Positions 52,565 to 61,938 of a DNA stretch of 64,000 nucleotides are shown here, piece by piece; the stretch's first letter is position 1, and each line of letters starts with the position of its first letter. The stretch is from Paraburkholderia panacisoli (GTDB lineage Bacteria; Pseudomonadota; Gammaproteobacteria; Burkholderiales; Burkholderiaceae): the NCBI RefSeq assembly GCF_008369935.1, contig NZ_VTUZ01000014.1:124001-188000 (forward strand), read 5' to 3'. Both the position numbers and the translations under genes were made by a program. Under the pieces are notes generated by a model. It was not told the origin of the DNA, searched no databases, and was given only the letters and a program-made list of their open reading frames with translations.

Positions 52565-53185
52565 GTGCATGTCGGTGAGCGTTTGAACAGCATTACCCAC
52601 CTCGTCGGCGCCGTGCTGTCGGTGGTGGGGCTGGCGGCGCTCGTCACGATGGGCGCGCTCGACGGCGACGCGTACAAGGTGGTCAGCTTCAGCGTGTACG
52701 GTGCGATGCTGTTCGTGCTGTATGCTATCTCGACGCTCTACCACAGCGTGCGCAACCCGCGCGTGAAAGCGGTTCTGCAGAAATGCGACCATTCGGCGAT
52801 CTACCTGCTGATCGCCGGCAGCTACACTCCGTTCACGCTTGTCACGTTGCGCGGGCCGTGGGGCTGGTCGTTATTCGGCGTAAGCTGGGGGCTTGCCGTT
52901 CTCGGCATCGTGCAGGAACTGACGCTCGGGCGACGCACCCGCAGCGTTTCGATGGTGCTGTATGTATTGATGGGATGGCTCGCGCTCGTGGCCGTCCGCC
53001 CGCTGCTGCAAGCATTACCGGCAGCGGGTACCGCATGGCTCGTGGCCGGCGGGATCATCTACAGCGCCGGCATCTACTTCTTCATCAACGACGAGCGCAT
53101 CCGGCACGGACATGGTATCTGGCACCTGTTCGTACTGGCGGGCAGTCTGTGTCAATTCGTCAGTGTTGCGCGCTATGTCGCGTGA
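52565..53185 (+). CDS. Haemolysin III / YqfA-family membrane protein
   Basis: 206 residues from GTG at 52565, supported by AGGAGG ten bases upstream. Seven hydrophobic helices. HVGERLNSITHLVGAVLS, ISTLYHSVRN, KCDHSAIYLLIAGSYTPFTL and the C-terminal GHGIWHLFVLAGSLCQF carry the conserved Ser/Asp/His zinc-binding residues of the PAQR/HlyIII superfamily. The function in bacteria is unsettled. Confidence 0.9.
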   Translation: MHVGERLNSITHLVGAVLSVVGLAALVTMGALDGDAYKVVSFSVYGAMLFVLYAISTLYHSVRNPRVKAVLQKCDHSAIYLLIAGSYTPFTLVTLRGPWGWSLFGVSWGLAVLGIVQELTLGRRTRSVSMVLYVLMGWLALVAVRPLLQALPAAGTAWLVAGGIIYSAGIYFFINDERIRHGHGIWHLFVLAGSLCQFVSVARYVA

Positions 53186-53396
53186 CATCCACGGCGACGA
53201 AATGCAACTTAAGGCCAGTCAACGTGTCTGCATAGCGCGTTGAAGCATTCGGCACGTGTTTGAGCGTGCCGCCGATTTCTCTGCGACCGGAACTGGGCTT
53301 TGGCCTCGAACGCGCCATGCGGGCGTGTTCATGCCGCGTTGATGCCCGCCTGGGCCCATATGCGCCGTTCGCGAAACTGCATTGCAAAGAGCATTT

Positions 53397-54941
53397 ATGT
53401 CTTTTGATTCCCTCGGCTTGTCCGAACCGTTGGTCCGCGCTGTACACGAACTCGGCTACACCACCCCGACACCGATCCAGACGCAAGCAATCCCCGCCGT
53501 GCTCAACGGCGGCGATCTGCTGGCCGGCGCGCAGACCGGCACCGGCAAGACCGCCGGCTTCACGCTGCCCATCCTGCAGCGTCTCAATTCGATGCCCGCG
53601 GTCGCCGCGGGCTCGGGCAAGCGCGCGGTGCGCGCGCTGATCCTCACGCCCACGCGTGAGCTGGCCGCACAGGTCGAAGAAAGCGTGCGCGCCTATGGCA
53701 AGTATCTGAAGCTGAAGTCGACGGTGATGTTCGGCGGCGTCGGCATCAATCCGCAGATCGGCGCGTTGCGTAGCGGCGTGGACATCGTCGTCGCGACGCC
53801 GGGCCGTCTGCTCGACCACATGCAGCAGAAGACCATCGACCTGTCGCATCTCGAGATTCTCGTGCTCGACGAAGCCGACCGCATGCTCGACATGGGCTTC
53901 ATCCACGACATCAAGCGCGTGCTCGCGAAGCTGCCGCCCAAGCGCCAGAACCTGCTGTTCTCGGCCACCTTCTCCGACGAGATCAAGGCCCTCGCCGACA
54001 ACCTGCTCGACTCGCCGGCGCTGATCGAAGTGGCTCGCCGCAATACGACGGCGGAAACGGTCGCGCAAAAGATTCACCCGGTGGACCGTGACAAGAAGCG
54101 CGAACTGCTCACGCATCTGATCAAGCAGCACAACTGGTTTCAGGTGCTGGTGTTCACGCGCACCAAGCACGGGGCCAACCGACTTGCCGAGCAGTTGACC
54201 AAGGACGGCATCACCGCGCTCGCGATTCACGGCAACAAGAGTCAGTCGGCTCGCACGCGCGCGCTCGCGGAGTTCAAGGACGGCACGCTGCAGGTGCTGG
54301 TCGCGACCGACATCGCCGCACGCGGCATCGACATCGATCAGCTGCCGCACGTGGTCAACTTCGACCTGCCGAACGTGCCGGAAGACTACGTGCACCGCAT
54401 CGGCCGCACGGGCCGCGCGGGCGCCACGGGCGAAGCGATATCGCTGGTGTGCGTCGACGAGCTGCAACTGCTGAAGGACATCGAGAAGCTGATCAAGCGT
54501 GCGGTGCCGCAGGAAGTGATCGCCGGTTTCGAGCCGGACCCCACCGCGAAGCCGGAGCCGATCCTGCGCCGCGGCCAGGGCGGTGGTGGCGGCGGACGTT
54601 CGCCGCGTCAAGGCCAAGGCGCGCCCAAGCGTGACGGCGCCGCTTCGGCGAAGCCGTCGCAACGCTCGGGCCAACGTCCGGCGAACGGTCAGCAGCAGCC
54701 GAAGCCGCAAGGCGCGAAGCCGGCCGGCAACGGCGGCCAGCCGCGCCGTGACGGCCAGCGTCACGACGACCGGCCGCGCGCTGTCGCGCATGAAGGCAGC
54801 GCCGCGCAGCACGCGCCGCGCAAGCCGCAGGGCACCAAGCCGCAAGGCGGCAACCCAGGTGCGTTGCTCGGCGGCGCGAAGCCGCGCAACGAAGCGCCGC
54901 GCGGCGGCTTGCCGACGCGCAGCGGCCAGCGCGGCCGTTGA
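53397..54941 (+). CDS. rhlE: DEAD-box RNA helicase RhlE
   Basis: 514 residues. Q motif (YTTPTPIQTQAIP), motif I AQTGTGKT, Ia PTRELAAQ, II DEAD, III SAT, and VI HRIGRTGRAG are all present in the first 375 residues. The last 130 residues are a basic Gly/Pro/Gln/Arg-rich, disordered RNA-binding tail. RhlE unwinds short RNA duplexes and helps ribosome assembly and mRNA decay. Start MSFDSLGLS at 53397; a possible ATG 15 bases upstream adds MQRAF. Confidence 0.95.
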   Translation: MSFDSLGLSEPLVRAVHELGYTTPTPIQTQAIPAVLNGGDLLAGAQTGTGKTAGFTLPILQRLNSMPAVAAGSGKRAVRALILTPTRELAAQVEESVRAYGKYLKLKSTVMFGGVGINPQIGALRSGVDIVVATPGRLLDHMQQKTIDLSHLEILVLDEADRMLDMGFIHDIKRVLAKLPPKRQNLLFSATFSDEIKALADNLLDSPALIEVARRNTTAETVAQKIHPVDRDKKRELLTHLIKQHNWFQVLVFTRTKHGANRLAEQLTKDGITALAIHGNKSQSARTRALAEFKDGTLQVLVATDIAARGIDIDQLPHVVNFDLPNVPEDYVHRIGRTGRAGATGEAISLVCVDELQLLKDIEKLIKRAVPQEVIAGFEPDPTAKPEPILRRGQGGGGGGRSPRQGQGAPKRDGAASAKPSQRSGQRPANGQQQPKPQGAKPAGNGGQPRRDGQRHDDRPRAVAHEGSAAQHAPRKPQGTKPQGGNPGALLGGAKPRNEAPRGGLPTRSGQRGR

Positions 54942-54986
54942 GCTTCGACGCTGTTGGCCTGCCAGCCGTGGCCCCTCGTCAAGGGG

Positions 54987-55523
54987 CTAACGGCCGGCTG
55001 CGGCGGCGGCTTGCTTCAGGTGCTCGATCTGCCGTTCCCAGCGGTCGAGCACCGCACTTCCCTCTCCTTCCAGTTCGAACGTAATGCCGCTCGTCAGGCG
55101 CGCATAATGCACGCTCTGCGCGTCGGCTGTATCAATCGAGCCAATCAGATAGACGAGCCCGCTATCGTCGCCAGTCACACCGGCTAGCGGTGTGACGAGC
55201 AACTGCACCTGATAGAAGGCCGCGTCGCAGACAAAGCTGAGCGCGGCGCGGCCGCTTTGCGCAATCGCGCGCGCCGCCCTCGCCTGCGGCCACAACGCCA
55301 AACACAGCGTGCGCGAGTCGGGCGCATACAACTCGCCGACACCCAGTAGCGATGTGCGCACATGGCCGTTCGTATCGACGCTCAGCAGCGACGCGGTGAA
55401 CCCCATCTTGCTCGCCAGCGATGAACCGTCGAACAACGCGCGCACGGCATCGGGCCATTCATCGAACACGCTTTGTTCGAGCGGAGACGCGGGTGTGGAT
55501 CCGGGTGCGGAGGAATCGCTCAT
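54987..55523 (-). CDS. Pyridoxamine 5'-phosphate oxidase-fold protein
   Basis: 178 residues. Segments GHVRTSLLGVGELYAPDSRTLCLALWPQARAARAIAQSGRAALSF resemble the split-barrel flavin-binding fold of PNPOx-like proteins. No signal or membrane segment. There is no clear substrate motif, so only the fold is suggested. Start MSDSSAPG at 55523. It converges with rhlE and follows the di-iron gene on the same strand beyond a terminator. Confidence 0.6.
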   Translation of the reverse strand: MSDSSAPGSTPASPLEQSVFDEWPDAVRALFDGSSLASKMGFTASLLSVDTNGHVRTSLLGVGELYAPDSRTLCLALWPQARAARAIAQSGRAALSFVCDAAFYQVQLLVTPLAGVTGDDSGLVYLIGSIDTADAQSVHYARLTSGITFELEGEGSAVLDRWERQIEHLKQAAAAAGR

Positions 55524-55574
55524 GCTGTCGATCCGGTTGAAGGTGGGCAAGGCTCAATCATGCCTCGAAAAAAG

Positions 55575-55598
55575 AATGGCCCGCATTGGCGGGCCATT
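55575..55598 (-). terminator. Terminator of the ferritin-like gene
   Basis: AATGGCCCGC and GCGGGCCATT form a perfect 10-bp stem with a four-base loop. Minus strand TTCTTTTTT follows. Confidence 0.9.
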
Positions 55599-55662
55599 TA
55601 TCGTTGTGTCATCGGGTCGCCTGGTCGTCGCGTGGTCGCGCGTTGTGTCCTCTATCCGCTAA

Positions 55663-56490
55663 TCAGCGAAAGAACACATGCTGCGTGATCTTCGCGAGCG
55701 GATAGTGCACGCCCGGCTGAATTTTCGCCGGAATATCGAGCGGCTTGAGCAGCATCTTCACGCACATGTCGGCGGAAAGATTGCGCCGCACCAGCGCACT
55801 GATCCGCGCGACGCGGTCGCGGTTATACGCCGAATCATGCACACGCTCCGGATAGCGGATTGCGAACACGTGGCGCAGCGCGATCTCCGAGTCCTCGTTC
55901 TTGATCTCCAGCACGCGGCGCATCAACGCGCCGAGCACTGCGAGACGGCCGTTACCTTCAATCCTGTTGTACTTCTTGAAGAACTTGAAAAAGTGCTTGT
56001 AGTGACGGACTTCGTCGGTGCGGATGTTGTCGGTGATCTGCTTGAGCACCGCCTCATCCGAACATTCGCCGATCGCGCGATACAACGTCGCCGTGCCCGT
56101 TTCCACCACACAGCGCGCGACCATTTCGAGCGCGCGGGTCTTTTCGAAATCTTCGAACGAGCAGGTCAGCGAATATTCGTCCATGAAATTGCGGAACGCA
56201 GTATCCCAGTCGAATTCGGGCCACACGTAGGCCACATACGTCTTGAGCGCGCGGCCATGCTGCATTTCCTCCGGCTCCCACTCGTTGTTGAGCCAGGCTG
56301 AAACTTCGGGATCGTCGTTGAAGAACGTGCTTAGATTACTCGTGTAAAGATCGGTGCCGCTTTCAATGAACGAAGCCGCGCACAGGAGCAGCAATAGATC
56401 TTCGTTAGCGACGGCCTTTTGCCGATCAATGCGGGTGAGGTCGATGTCCTCGATCCGCCAGGGCATGACATGGTTCAGCTCGGTGTGCAT
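55663..56490 (-). CDS. Ferritin-like di-iron protein
   Basis: 275 residues from the ATG at 56490, which has GGAG ten bases upstream; in-frame ATGs at 56529 and 56610 are alternatives lacking one. An all-helical protein with two ExxH-type iron motifs, NEWEPEEMQHGRAL and TDEVRHYKHFFKF, plus upstream acidic residues in ANEDLLLLLCAASFIESGTDLY. This resembles the ferritin-like/acyl-ACP desaturase superfamily. The substrate is unknown. The gene stands alone between two terminators. Confidence 0.75.
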   Translation of the reverse strand: MHTELNHVMPWRIEDIDLTRIDRQKAVANEDLLLLLCAASFIESGTDLYTSNLSTFFNDDPEVSAWLNNEWEPEEMQHGRALKTYVAYVWPEFDWDTAFRNFMDEYSLTCSFEDFEKTRALEMVARCVVETGTATLYRAIGECSDEAVLKQITDNIRTDEVRHYKHFFKFFKKYNRIEGNGRLAVLGALMRRVLEIKNEDSEIALRHVFAIRYPERVHDSAYNRDRVARISALVRRNLSADMCVKMLLKPLDIPAKIQPGVHYPLAKITQHVFFR

Positions 56491-56586
56491 CGTGTCTTGC
56501 TCCGAATGCTGTATCGACTCGTGAAGCATGCTTGAAACCGCCGCACTCGCTGTGCGGTTCGCCGTGCCGGATACAGCGCTTGAATT

Positions 56587-56633
56587 AGAGTTGACCCCTT
56601 CTATTTGCATCTTAGCCGGTGTTTGTCAACTCT
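56587..56633. repeat. Spaced 9-bp inverted repeat
   Basis: AGAGTTGAC (56587-56595) and GTCAACTCT (56625-56633), perfect complements 29 bases apart, in the leader of the di-iron gene. One arm includes a minus-strand TTGACA. Confidence 0.5.
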
Positions 56634-56710
56634 GCCGATAACCACAGCACAGACCATGCCGAGCCGCTGCAGTTCCAATTCGAAAGTAGTCGAAATGTTC
56701 GGCCGTAAAA

Positions 56711-56735
56711 AAAGCCAGCTCGAAGAGCTGGCTTT
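56711..56735 (-). terminator. Terminator of the MHS transporter gene
   Basis: AAAGCCAGCTC-GAA-GAGCTGGCTTT, perfect 11-bp stem; minus strand continues TTTTTTTAC. Confidence 0.92.
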
Positions 56736-56811
56736 GAGTTGGGCACGAGGCCCCGCGAGTCGCGTGTGGCGAGCCCGGCGCGGCGTCCATGAGCGCCGCG
56801 CCGGCATGCGC

Positions 56812-58176
56812 TCAGGCGAGCTGAATGCTGCGCACGGAACCCGCCCGGCGCATGCGCCACGCGACGATGATCAGCGACACGCCCGACAGCAAAGCGGCAA
56901 GCAACACGTAGTAACTTGGCGCAAGCTTGTCGCCGGTCAGATGAATGAACGTCTCGACGATGGTCGGCGCAAACCCGCCGAAAATCGTCACGCCGATGCT
57001 GTAGCCGATCGAAAGACCCGTCGAGCGCACGTGCGTCGGAAAGATCTCCGACATCAGCGCAGGCATCGGTCCGGAGTAAGCGGCCTTGAAGATACCGGCC
57101 GTGCCTTGCAGCACCAGCAGCCAGCCGATCGTCGGATGCGACTGTAGCCATGCAAACATCGGATAGATCAGCAAGCCCATCAGGATCGACGTAGTCAGCA
57201 TGATGCGAATCCGGCCGATGCGGTCGGACAATGCACCCATCACCGGCGAGAGGAGGAACTGCAGACCGCCGTTGAGGACCACCACGCCGAACGATGCGGC
57301 CGCGGGCATGTGCAACTGCTTGACCGCGTACATCGGCATATAGAGTTGCAGCACATACACGCCGACCGTCGACTGCGCGACGATGCCGATCGCAAGCAGC
57401 AGGTTGACCCACTGCCTGGAAAACGACGCGCTCTGCTCTTCGCTTGCGGCCTTGCTCGCGCCGGCCGCCTCGCGCGCTTTGCGCAAGGCGAGGAACTCCG
57501 GCGTCTCGTCGAGATGCGAACGGATGTAGAAGCCCACCGGCCCGACCAGCAAACCGAACACGAACGGCAAGCGCCAGCCCCAGCTATTCAGATGCTCGGG
57601 CGGCATCCACGCAGTCAGCAGGGAGCCGAAGGCCGCGGCCGTGATCGCCGCCAGCCCCTGGCTCGCGAACTGCCAGCTCGCGTAGTAACCGCGGCGCGAG
57701 GCGCTGTGCTCGACCATGAAGGCCGTCGCGCTGCCGAACTCGCCGCCCACCGCAAAGCCTTGCACGAGTCGCGCGAGCAGAACCAGCAACGGCGCCGCCA
57801 TGCCGATCGACGCATACGGCGGCATCACCGCCATCGTGAAGGTGCCGACCATCATCAGCGCGATGGCGAGCGTGAGCGCCGCCTTGCGGCCTTTGCGGTC
57901 GCCGTAGATGCCCAGCACGATGGCGCCCAGCGGACGCATCAAGAACGAGATGCCGAAAGTGGCGATGGCGAGCAGCGTCGAGAGCCACTCGTCCTGCATC
58001 GGGAAAAACTGTTTGGCGATGATGGTCGCGAAGTAGCCGTAGACCAGAAAGTCGAACCACTCGAGCGCATTGCCGACCGATGACGAAAACACGATTCGCC
58101 GCACCATCGCTTTGGAAAGCGGTGCGGGCGATGAATCCGGCGAAACTGTCGCGGATGGCGACGGGGGGGTGTGCAT
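56812..58176 (-). CDS. MHS-family MFS transporter
   Basis: 454 residues, twelve helices. SVGNALEWFDFLVYGYFATIIAKQFF in helix 1, GIYGDRKGRKAALT (motif A) and GFAVGGEFGSATAFMVEHS are MHS hallmarks; GALSDRIGRIRIM repeats the motif in the second half. Family substrates include organic acids, betaine and aromatic acids. Start MHTPPSP at 58176, with AGGAGA upstream. It lies beyond ggt on the same strand, with 308 bases between. Confidence 0.92.
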   Translation of the reverse strand: MHTPPSPSATVSPDSSPAPLSKAMVRRIVFSSSVGNALEWFDFLVYGYFATIIAKQFFPMQDEWLSTLLAIATFGISFLMRPLGAIVLGIYGDRKGRKAALTLAIALMMVGTFTMAVMPPYASIGMAAPLLVLLARLVQGFAVGGEFGSATAFMVEHSASRRGYYASWQFASQGLAAITAAAFGSLLTAWMPPEHLNSWGWRLPFVFGLLVGPVGFYIRSHLDETPEFLALRKAREAAGASKAASEEQSASFSRQWVNLLLAIGIVAQSTVGVYVLQLYMPMYAVKQLHMPAAASFGVVVLNGGLQFLLSPVMGALSDRIGRIRIMLTTSILMGLLIYPMFAWLQSHPTIGWLLVLQGTAGIFKAAYSGPMPALMSEIFPTHVRSTGLSIGYSIGVTIFGGFAPTIVETFIHLTGDKLAPSYYVLLAALLSGVSLIIVAWRMRRAGSVRSIQLA

Positions 58177-58484
58177 GATGTCTCCTGCGTTAGCGGCTGT
58201 CTTATGTGTGGTGTGTGTGGTGAGCGTGATGGAACTGATGCCGCGGGCGCGTCGTGTGCCCGGTTTCGCGCGATGCCGGCGCTCGCGCGCAGTCCGCCTG
58301 GCTTGCACGTCAGAGGTACGTCAATGCGCACTGCCGACGGAATGCTGCGACGCACGGCGCGATGCGCGGCACCGTGCCCGCTGCGTCGAGAAACCCATAA
58401 ACTCAACGCGGCGCCGCCCGCACGCCGCGACCCGCGGCGTCCCCGGGCACGCGCGCAGACAGCGCCGCGCCGCGCGTTCGCGGT
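58177..58484. other. Gene-less region between ggt and the MHS gene
   Basis: 308 bases. Contains the leader of the transporter and the 3' flank of ggt. No gene, T-rich hairpin or clear operator is seen. Confidence 0.4.
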
Positions 58485-60122
58485 TCAGAACCCCGCGGCC
58501 AGCCCGTCGCGGCGGCTGTCGCTAGCCGCCACGTAGCCACGCTCCGGATCGTTGCGATCGAGCTTCCAGATGTACTGGCCGGAGCCGAAGTCCATGTACG
58601 GATCGTCGACCGACTTGATCGTGTGGCCGAGCTTCTGCAACGCCTCGGCGGTCTTCGGATCGAGCGTCGATTCGATGTCGATCGTGAAGTCGCGATTGAC
58701 CTTCCAGCGCGGCGCGTCGCACGCGGCTTGCGGCTGCTGGCCGTAGTCGAGCATTCGCACGATGGATTGCAGGTGACCTTGCGGCTGCATGTCACCGCCC
58801 ATCACGCCGAAGCTCATCACCGCTTCCTGCTGGCCGTTCACCTGCTGCGTGAGGAACGACGGGATGATCGTATGGAACGGCCGCTTGCCGCCTTCCACCA
58901 CGTTCGGCGACTTCGGGTCCATCGAGAAGCCGCAGCCGCGGTTCTGCATCGCGATGCCGCTGTCCGGCACCACGATGCCCGAGCCGAAGCCCATGTAGTT
59001 CGACTGGATGAAGCTCACCATCATGCCGCGCTCGTCGGCCACCGACATATAGATGGTGCCGCCCGCCTTCGGCATGCCGAAGTCGAACTGCGTGGCGCGC
59101 TTGTGGTCGATCAGCTTCGCGCGCGACGTGAGGTACGCGTCGTCGAGCATCTGCTCGGGCGTGACTTCCATCGAGCGCGGATCGGCGACGTAGCGGTAGA
59201 CATCGGCGAACGCCAGCTTCATCGCTTCGATCTGCAAATGCTGCGATTCGACGTTGTCGACCGCCAGTTCCTTCACATCGAATTTTTCGAGGATGCCCAG
59301 CGCGATCAGCGCCGCGATGCCTTGGCCGTTCGGCGGAATCTCATGCACGGTGTAGCCGCGATAATCCTTGCCGATTGGCTCGACCCAGTCGGCGCGGTAG
59401 TTGCGCAGATCGTCGAGCGTGAGCGCGGCACCGCCTTCGCGGGCGAATGCCGCGATCTGCCCGGCGATCTCGCCTTCGTAGTACGCGCGCGGGCCTTGCT
59501 CCGCGAGCTTGCGCAGCGTCTTCGCGTGGCCGGGGAAGCGCACCAGTTCGCTCACCTCGGGCGCGCGGCCGCGCGGCATGAAGGTTTGCGCGAAGCCCGG
59601 CAGGTCTTTCAACTCCGGCACGGCCGCGGCCCACTTGTAGGCGACGATGCTCGCCACCGCGTGACCGCGCTCGGCGATCTCGATTGCCGGCTCCATCAGG
59701 TCGGCGAACGGCAGCGTGCCGAACTTTTGATGCAGCGCTTCCCAGCCCGCTATCACGCCGGGCACCGTCACCGCATCCCAGCCACGCTTGGGCTGCTTCG
59801 CGAGGCCGTTTTCCTCGCCGTACTTGCGCTTGAAGTAGTCGACGTTCCACGCGGCCGGCGACACGCCCGACGCGTTCAGACCATGCAGCTTCTTGCCGTC
59901 CCACACCAGCGCGAACGCGTCGCCGCCAAGGCCGCACGACACCGGCTCGACCACGGTGATGGCAGCGGCCGCCGCGATCGCCGCATCGACGGCATTGCCG
60001 CCTTTCCACAGCATGCGCAAGCCCGCTTGCGCGGCGAGCGGATGCGAGGTCGAAACGATGTTGCGCGCGAATACAGGCAGACGCGGCGTCGGATAGGGGT
60101 TTTGCCAGTTGAAGCCAGTCAT
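58485..60122 (-). CDS. Gamma-glutamyltransferase family protein
   Basis: 545 residues, N-terminal nucleophile hydrolase. VSTSHPLAAQAGLRMLWKGGNAVDAAIAAAAAITVVEPVSCGLGGDAFALVW is the family N-terminal signature. The autocatalytic Thr is in GGTIYMSVADERG (Thr356), followed by SNYMGFGSG. Cleavage there would give large and small subunits. No signal peptide is visible, as in the YwrD-like cytosolic group, so glutathione turnover or acylase activity inside the cell is possible. Start MTGFNWQNPYP at 60122. Divergent from glpR. Confidence 0.88.
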   Translation of the reverse strand: MTGFNWQNPYPTPRLPVFARNIVSTSHPLAAQAGLRMLWKGGNAVDAAIAAAAAITVVEPVSCGLGGDAFALVWDGKKLHGLNASGVSPAAWNVDYFKRKYGEENGLAKQPKRGWDAVTVPGVIAGWEALHQKFGTLPFADLMEPAIEIAERGHAVASIVAYKWAAAVPELKDLPGFAQTFMPRGRAPEVSELVRFPGHAKTLRKLAEQGPRAYYEGEIAGQIAAFAREGGAALTLDDLRNYRADWVEPIGKDYRGYTVHEIPPNGQGIAALIALGILEKFDVKELAVDNVESQHLQIEAMKLAFADVYRYVADPRSMEVTPEQMLDDAYLTSRAKLIDHKRATQFDFGMPKAGGTIYMSVADERGMMVSFIQSNYMGFGSGIVVPDSGIAMQNRGCGFSMDPKSPNVVEGGKRPFHTIIPSFLTQQVNGQQEAVMSFGVMGGDMQPQGHLQSIVRMLDYGQQPQAACDAPRWKVNRDFTIDIESTLDPKTAEALQKLGHTIKSVDDPYMDFGSGQYIWKLDRNDPERGYVAASDSRRDGLAAGF

Positions 60123-60450
60123 GTCGAACACTCTCGAAGGCGCGGTCCGGCTCGGGGAATACGCCGGAAACCAGGGGAAAACACGTAAACGCGGCAATCC
60201 GCGAAACTCCGGATTGCAGCGCGAACCGGCCCAAAAAACAAATTCATTTATCAAATGAATAAATGAGCTCGTTGCCTGAATGGAGGTTTGGGCGAGCGTC
60301 ACCCGGTTTATGCGTGTTGCACGCGTTGGCGGACAAGGGGTTCGATGGTCTTACAATACCCGCAACCGTTCATGCCTGACCCGCCTTCCCGCCTTGCGCA
60401 GGGGGTCGGCGGCGGGCCGAGCCGACATTCATCCCACGACCCGACACCCA
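60123..60450. other. Divergent ggt / glpR intergenic region
   Basis: 328 bases without a gene; it holds the promoters of both genes and a 19-bp palindrome at 60242-60260. Confidence 0.5.
60242..60260. promoter_or_regulatory. 19-bp palindrome, candidate operator of the ggt gene
   Basis: ATTCATTT-ATC-AAATGAAT, perfect 8-bp arms about 120 bases before the ggt-family start. An AAATGA motif repeats next to it. The regulator is unknown. Confidence 0.5.
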
Positions 60451-61230
60451 ATGACCCGAGACCCCCGCCTGACTCTCAACGCCCGGCAACAGGAATTGCT
60501 GGAGTGGGTGCAACGCGACGGCTTCGTGACCGTGGACGACCTCGCGTCTCACTTCGACGTGACGCCGCAGACGATCCGCCGCGATGTCAACTGGCTCGCC
60601 GACATGAACCTGCTGCGCCGCTACCACGGCGGCGCCAGTCTGCCGACCAGTTCCGAGAACGTCTCGTACACCGCGCGACAGCGAATGTTCCATGACGAGA
60701 AGCGACGCATTGCGGCACTAGTGGCCACTCACATTCCGGATCAGGCGTCGCTGTTCATCAACCTCGGCACCACCACCGAGGAAGTCGCCCGCGCGCTCAA
60801 CCGGCATCGCGGGCTGCGCGTGATCACCAACAATCTGAACGTCGCCAGCATGATGAGCGGCTATCCGGATTGCGAGGTGCTGGTGACGGGCGGCATCGTA
60901 CGGCCGTGGGACAAAGGGATCGTCGGCGAACTGGCGATCGACTTCATCCGCCAGTTCAAGGTGGACTTCGCGATCATCGGCACGTCGAGCATAGAAACGG
61001 ACGGCACGCTGCGCGATTTCGACACCCGCGAAGTGCGCGTGGCCGAGGCGATCATCGAGCACGCGCGCACGGTGTTCCTCGCCGCCGACAGCTCGAAATT
61101 CGGCCGCCCTGCGCTCGTTCGCCAGGGCCATCTCGACCAGATCGATGCGCTCTTCACCGACGCCGCCCCGCCCGCCGAGATGGTCGAAACGCTCGCCGCC
61201 GCCAACTGCCAGGTGTACGTCGCCGGGTAG
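60451..61230 (+). CDS. glpR: Glycerol-3-phosphate regulon repressor GlpR
   Basis: 259 residues, DeoR family. N-terminal helix-turn-helix: RQQELLEWVQRDGFVTVDDLASHFDVTPQTIRRDVNWL; C-terminal sugar-phosphate sensor: INLGTTTEEVARAL, TNNLNVASMM and GGIVRPWDKGIVG. It represses glycerol use genes until glycerol 3-phosphate binds. The start at 60451 gives the standard N-terminus. A GlpR-type operator precedes glpD 2.7 kb downstream. Confidence 0.93.
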   Translation: MTRDPRLTLNARQQELLEWVQRDGFVTVDDLASHFDVTPQTIRRDVNWLADMNLLRRYHGGASLPTSSENVSYTARQRMFHDEKRRIAALVATHIPDQASLFINLGTTTEEVARALNRHRGLRVITNNLNVASMMSGYPDCEVLVTGGIVRPWDKGIVGELAIDFIRQFKVDFAIIGTSSIETDGTLRDFDTREVRVAEAIIEHARTVFLAADSSKFGRPALVRQGHLDQIDALFTDAAPPAEMVETLAAANCQVYVAG

Positions 61231-61536
61231 GTCGCGCGCCTTGAAATCATGTTGCAGCGCACGCAAAACTTCGAGTGAAATCAAGGATCTGGCCGCGAAT
61301 CCGGACCGCCTCCGAGGCACCAAATTGTCAAACGGAATATTAACCGGGGCATGTTTGGTGTTTGACACACGGTTGACTACACTCCAGTTCCCGGCGTCCG
61401 TTCCGCATTCTGCGTAGCGCCGGTTGAGTGAATCTGTCGTGTGAGCCGTACTTCCCGCCTGATCTTCCCGCGGACTTCACTGGCACCCGCCAGTTGCCGG
61501 CAAGGCCGTCCGCGTTTGCTTGACATGGAGAGAAAG
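61231..61536. other. Region between glpR and a small gene
   Basis: 306 bases. A possible promoter is TTGGTG and TACACT with a 17-base spacer near 61355-61383; two TTGAC motifs overlap. No gene is seen. Confidence 0.3.
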
Positions 61537-61734
61537 ATGCTGAGTCCGCATGAATTCGCCACGCTGTTGCTCGTCAAGGACGCCCCCAATCAAGTCGACA
61601 TGGGCCGAGAAGAACTCGACGCACTGCTGGAACGCCAGCTGGTGCAACTCGAAAGGCTCGCGTCGGGCAATGAACAATGGCGCGTGACGGAAACCGGCGA
61701 CAACGCGTTGCGGGCCATCAAGCGTCTTTCCTAG
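61537..61734 (+). CDS. Small protein of unknown function
   Basis: 65 residues: MLSPHEFATLLLVKDAPNQV, then an acidic-basic helix (REELDALLERQLVQLERLA) and QWRVTETGDNALRAIKRLS, which resembles the wing end of a winged-helix domain. GGAGA lies six bases before the ATG at 61537; an upstream ATG at 61525 is possible. It may be a small DNA-binding or adaptor protein; this is a guess from shape only. Confidence 0.65.
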   Translation: MLSPHEFATLLLVKDAPNQVDMGREELDALLERQLVQLERLASGNEQWRVTETGDNALRAIKRLS

Positions 61735-61894
61735 TGTCATAGGGCCTGTCGCTGCCGTCTGCAGCATGCGACCGGCCTGGCAGTGACGGCAGGGTGCGTT
61801 GAGTTCCCGCGCATCCTCGGCCTCTTCGAACCGCAATGATTTTCTTCGCACGACAAGGCCGCCGCCCCGGCGGCCGATTTGTTGTGCACGGGTC

Positions 61895-61909
61895 ATTTAC
61901 ACAGTAAAT
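61895..61909. promoter_or_regulatory. Candidate TetR operator
   Basis: ATTTAC-ACA-GTAAAT, perfect 6-bp arms, 30 bases before the TetR regulator's start codon. A likely autoregulatory site. Confidence 0.6.
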
Positions 61910-61938
61910 TGACGCGACGGACTTTCAACCCTTCGCGC

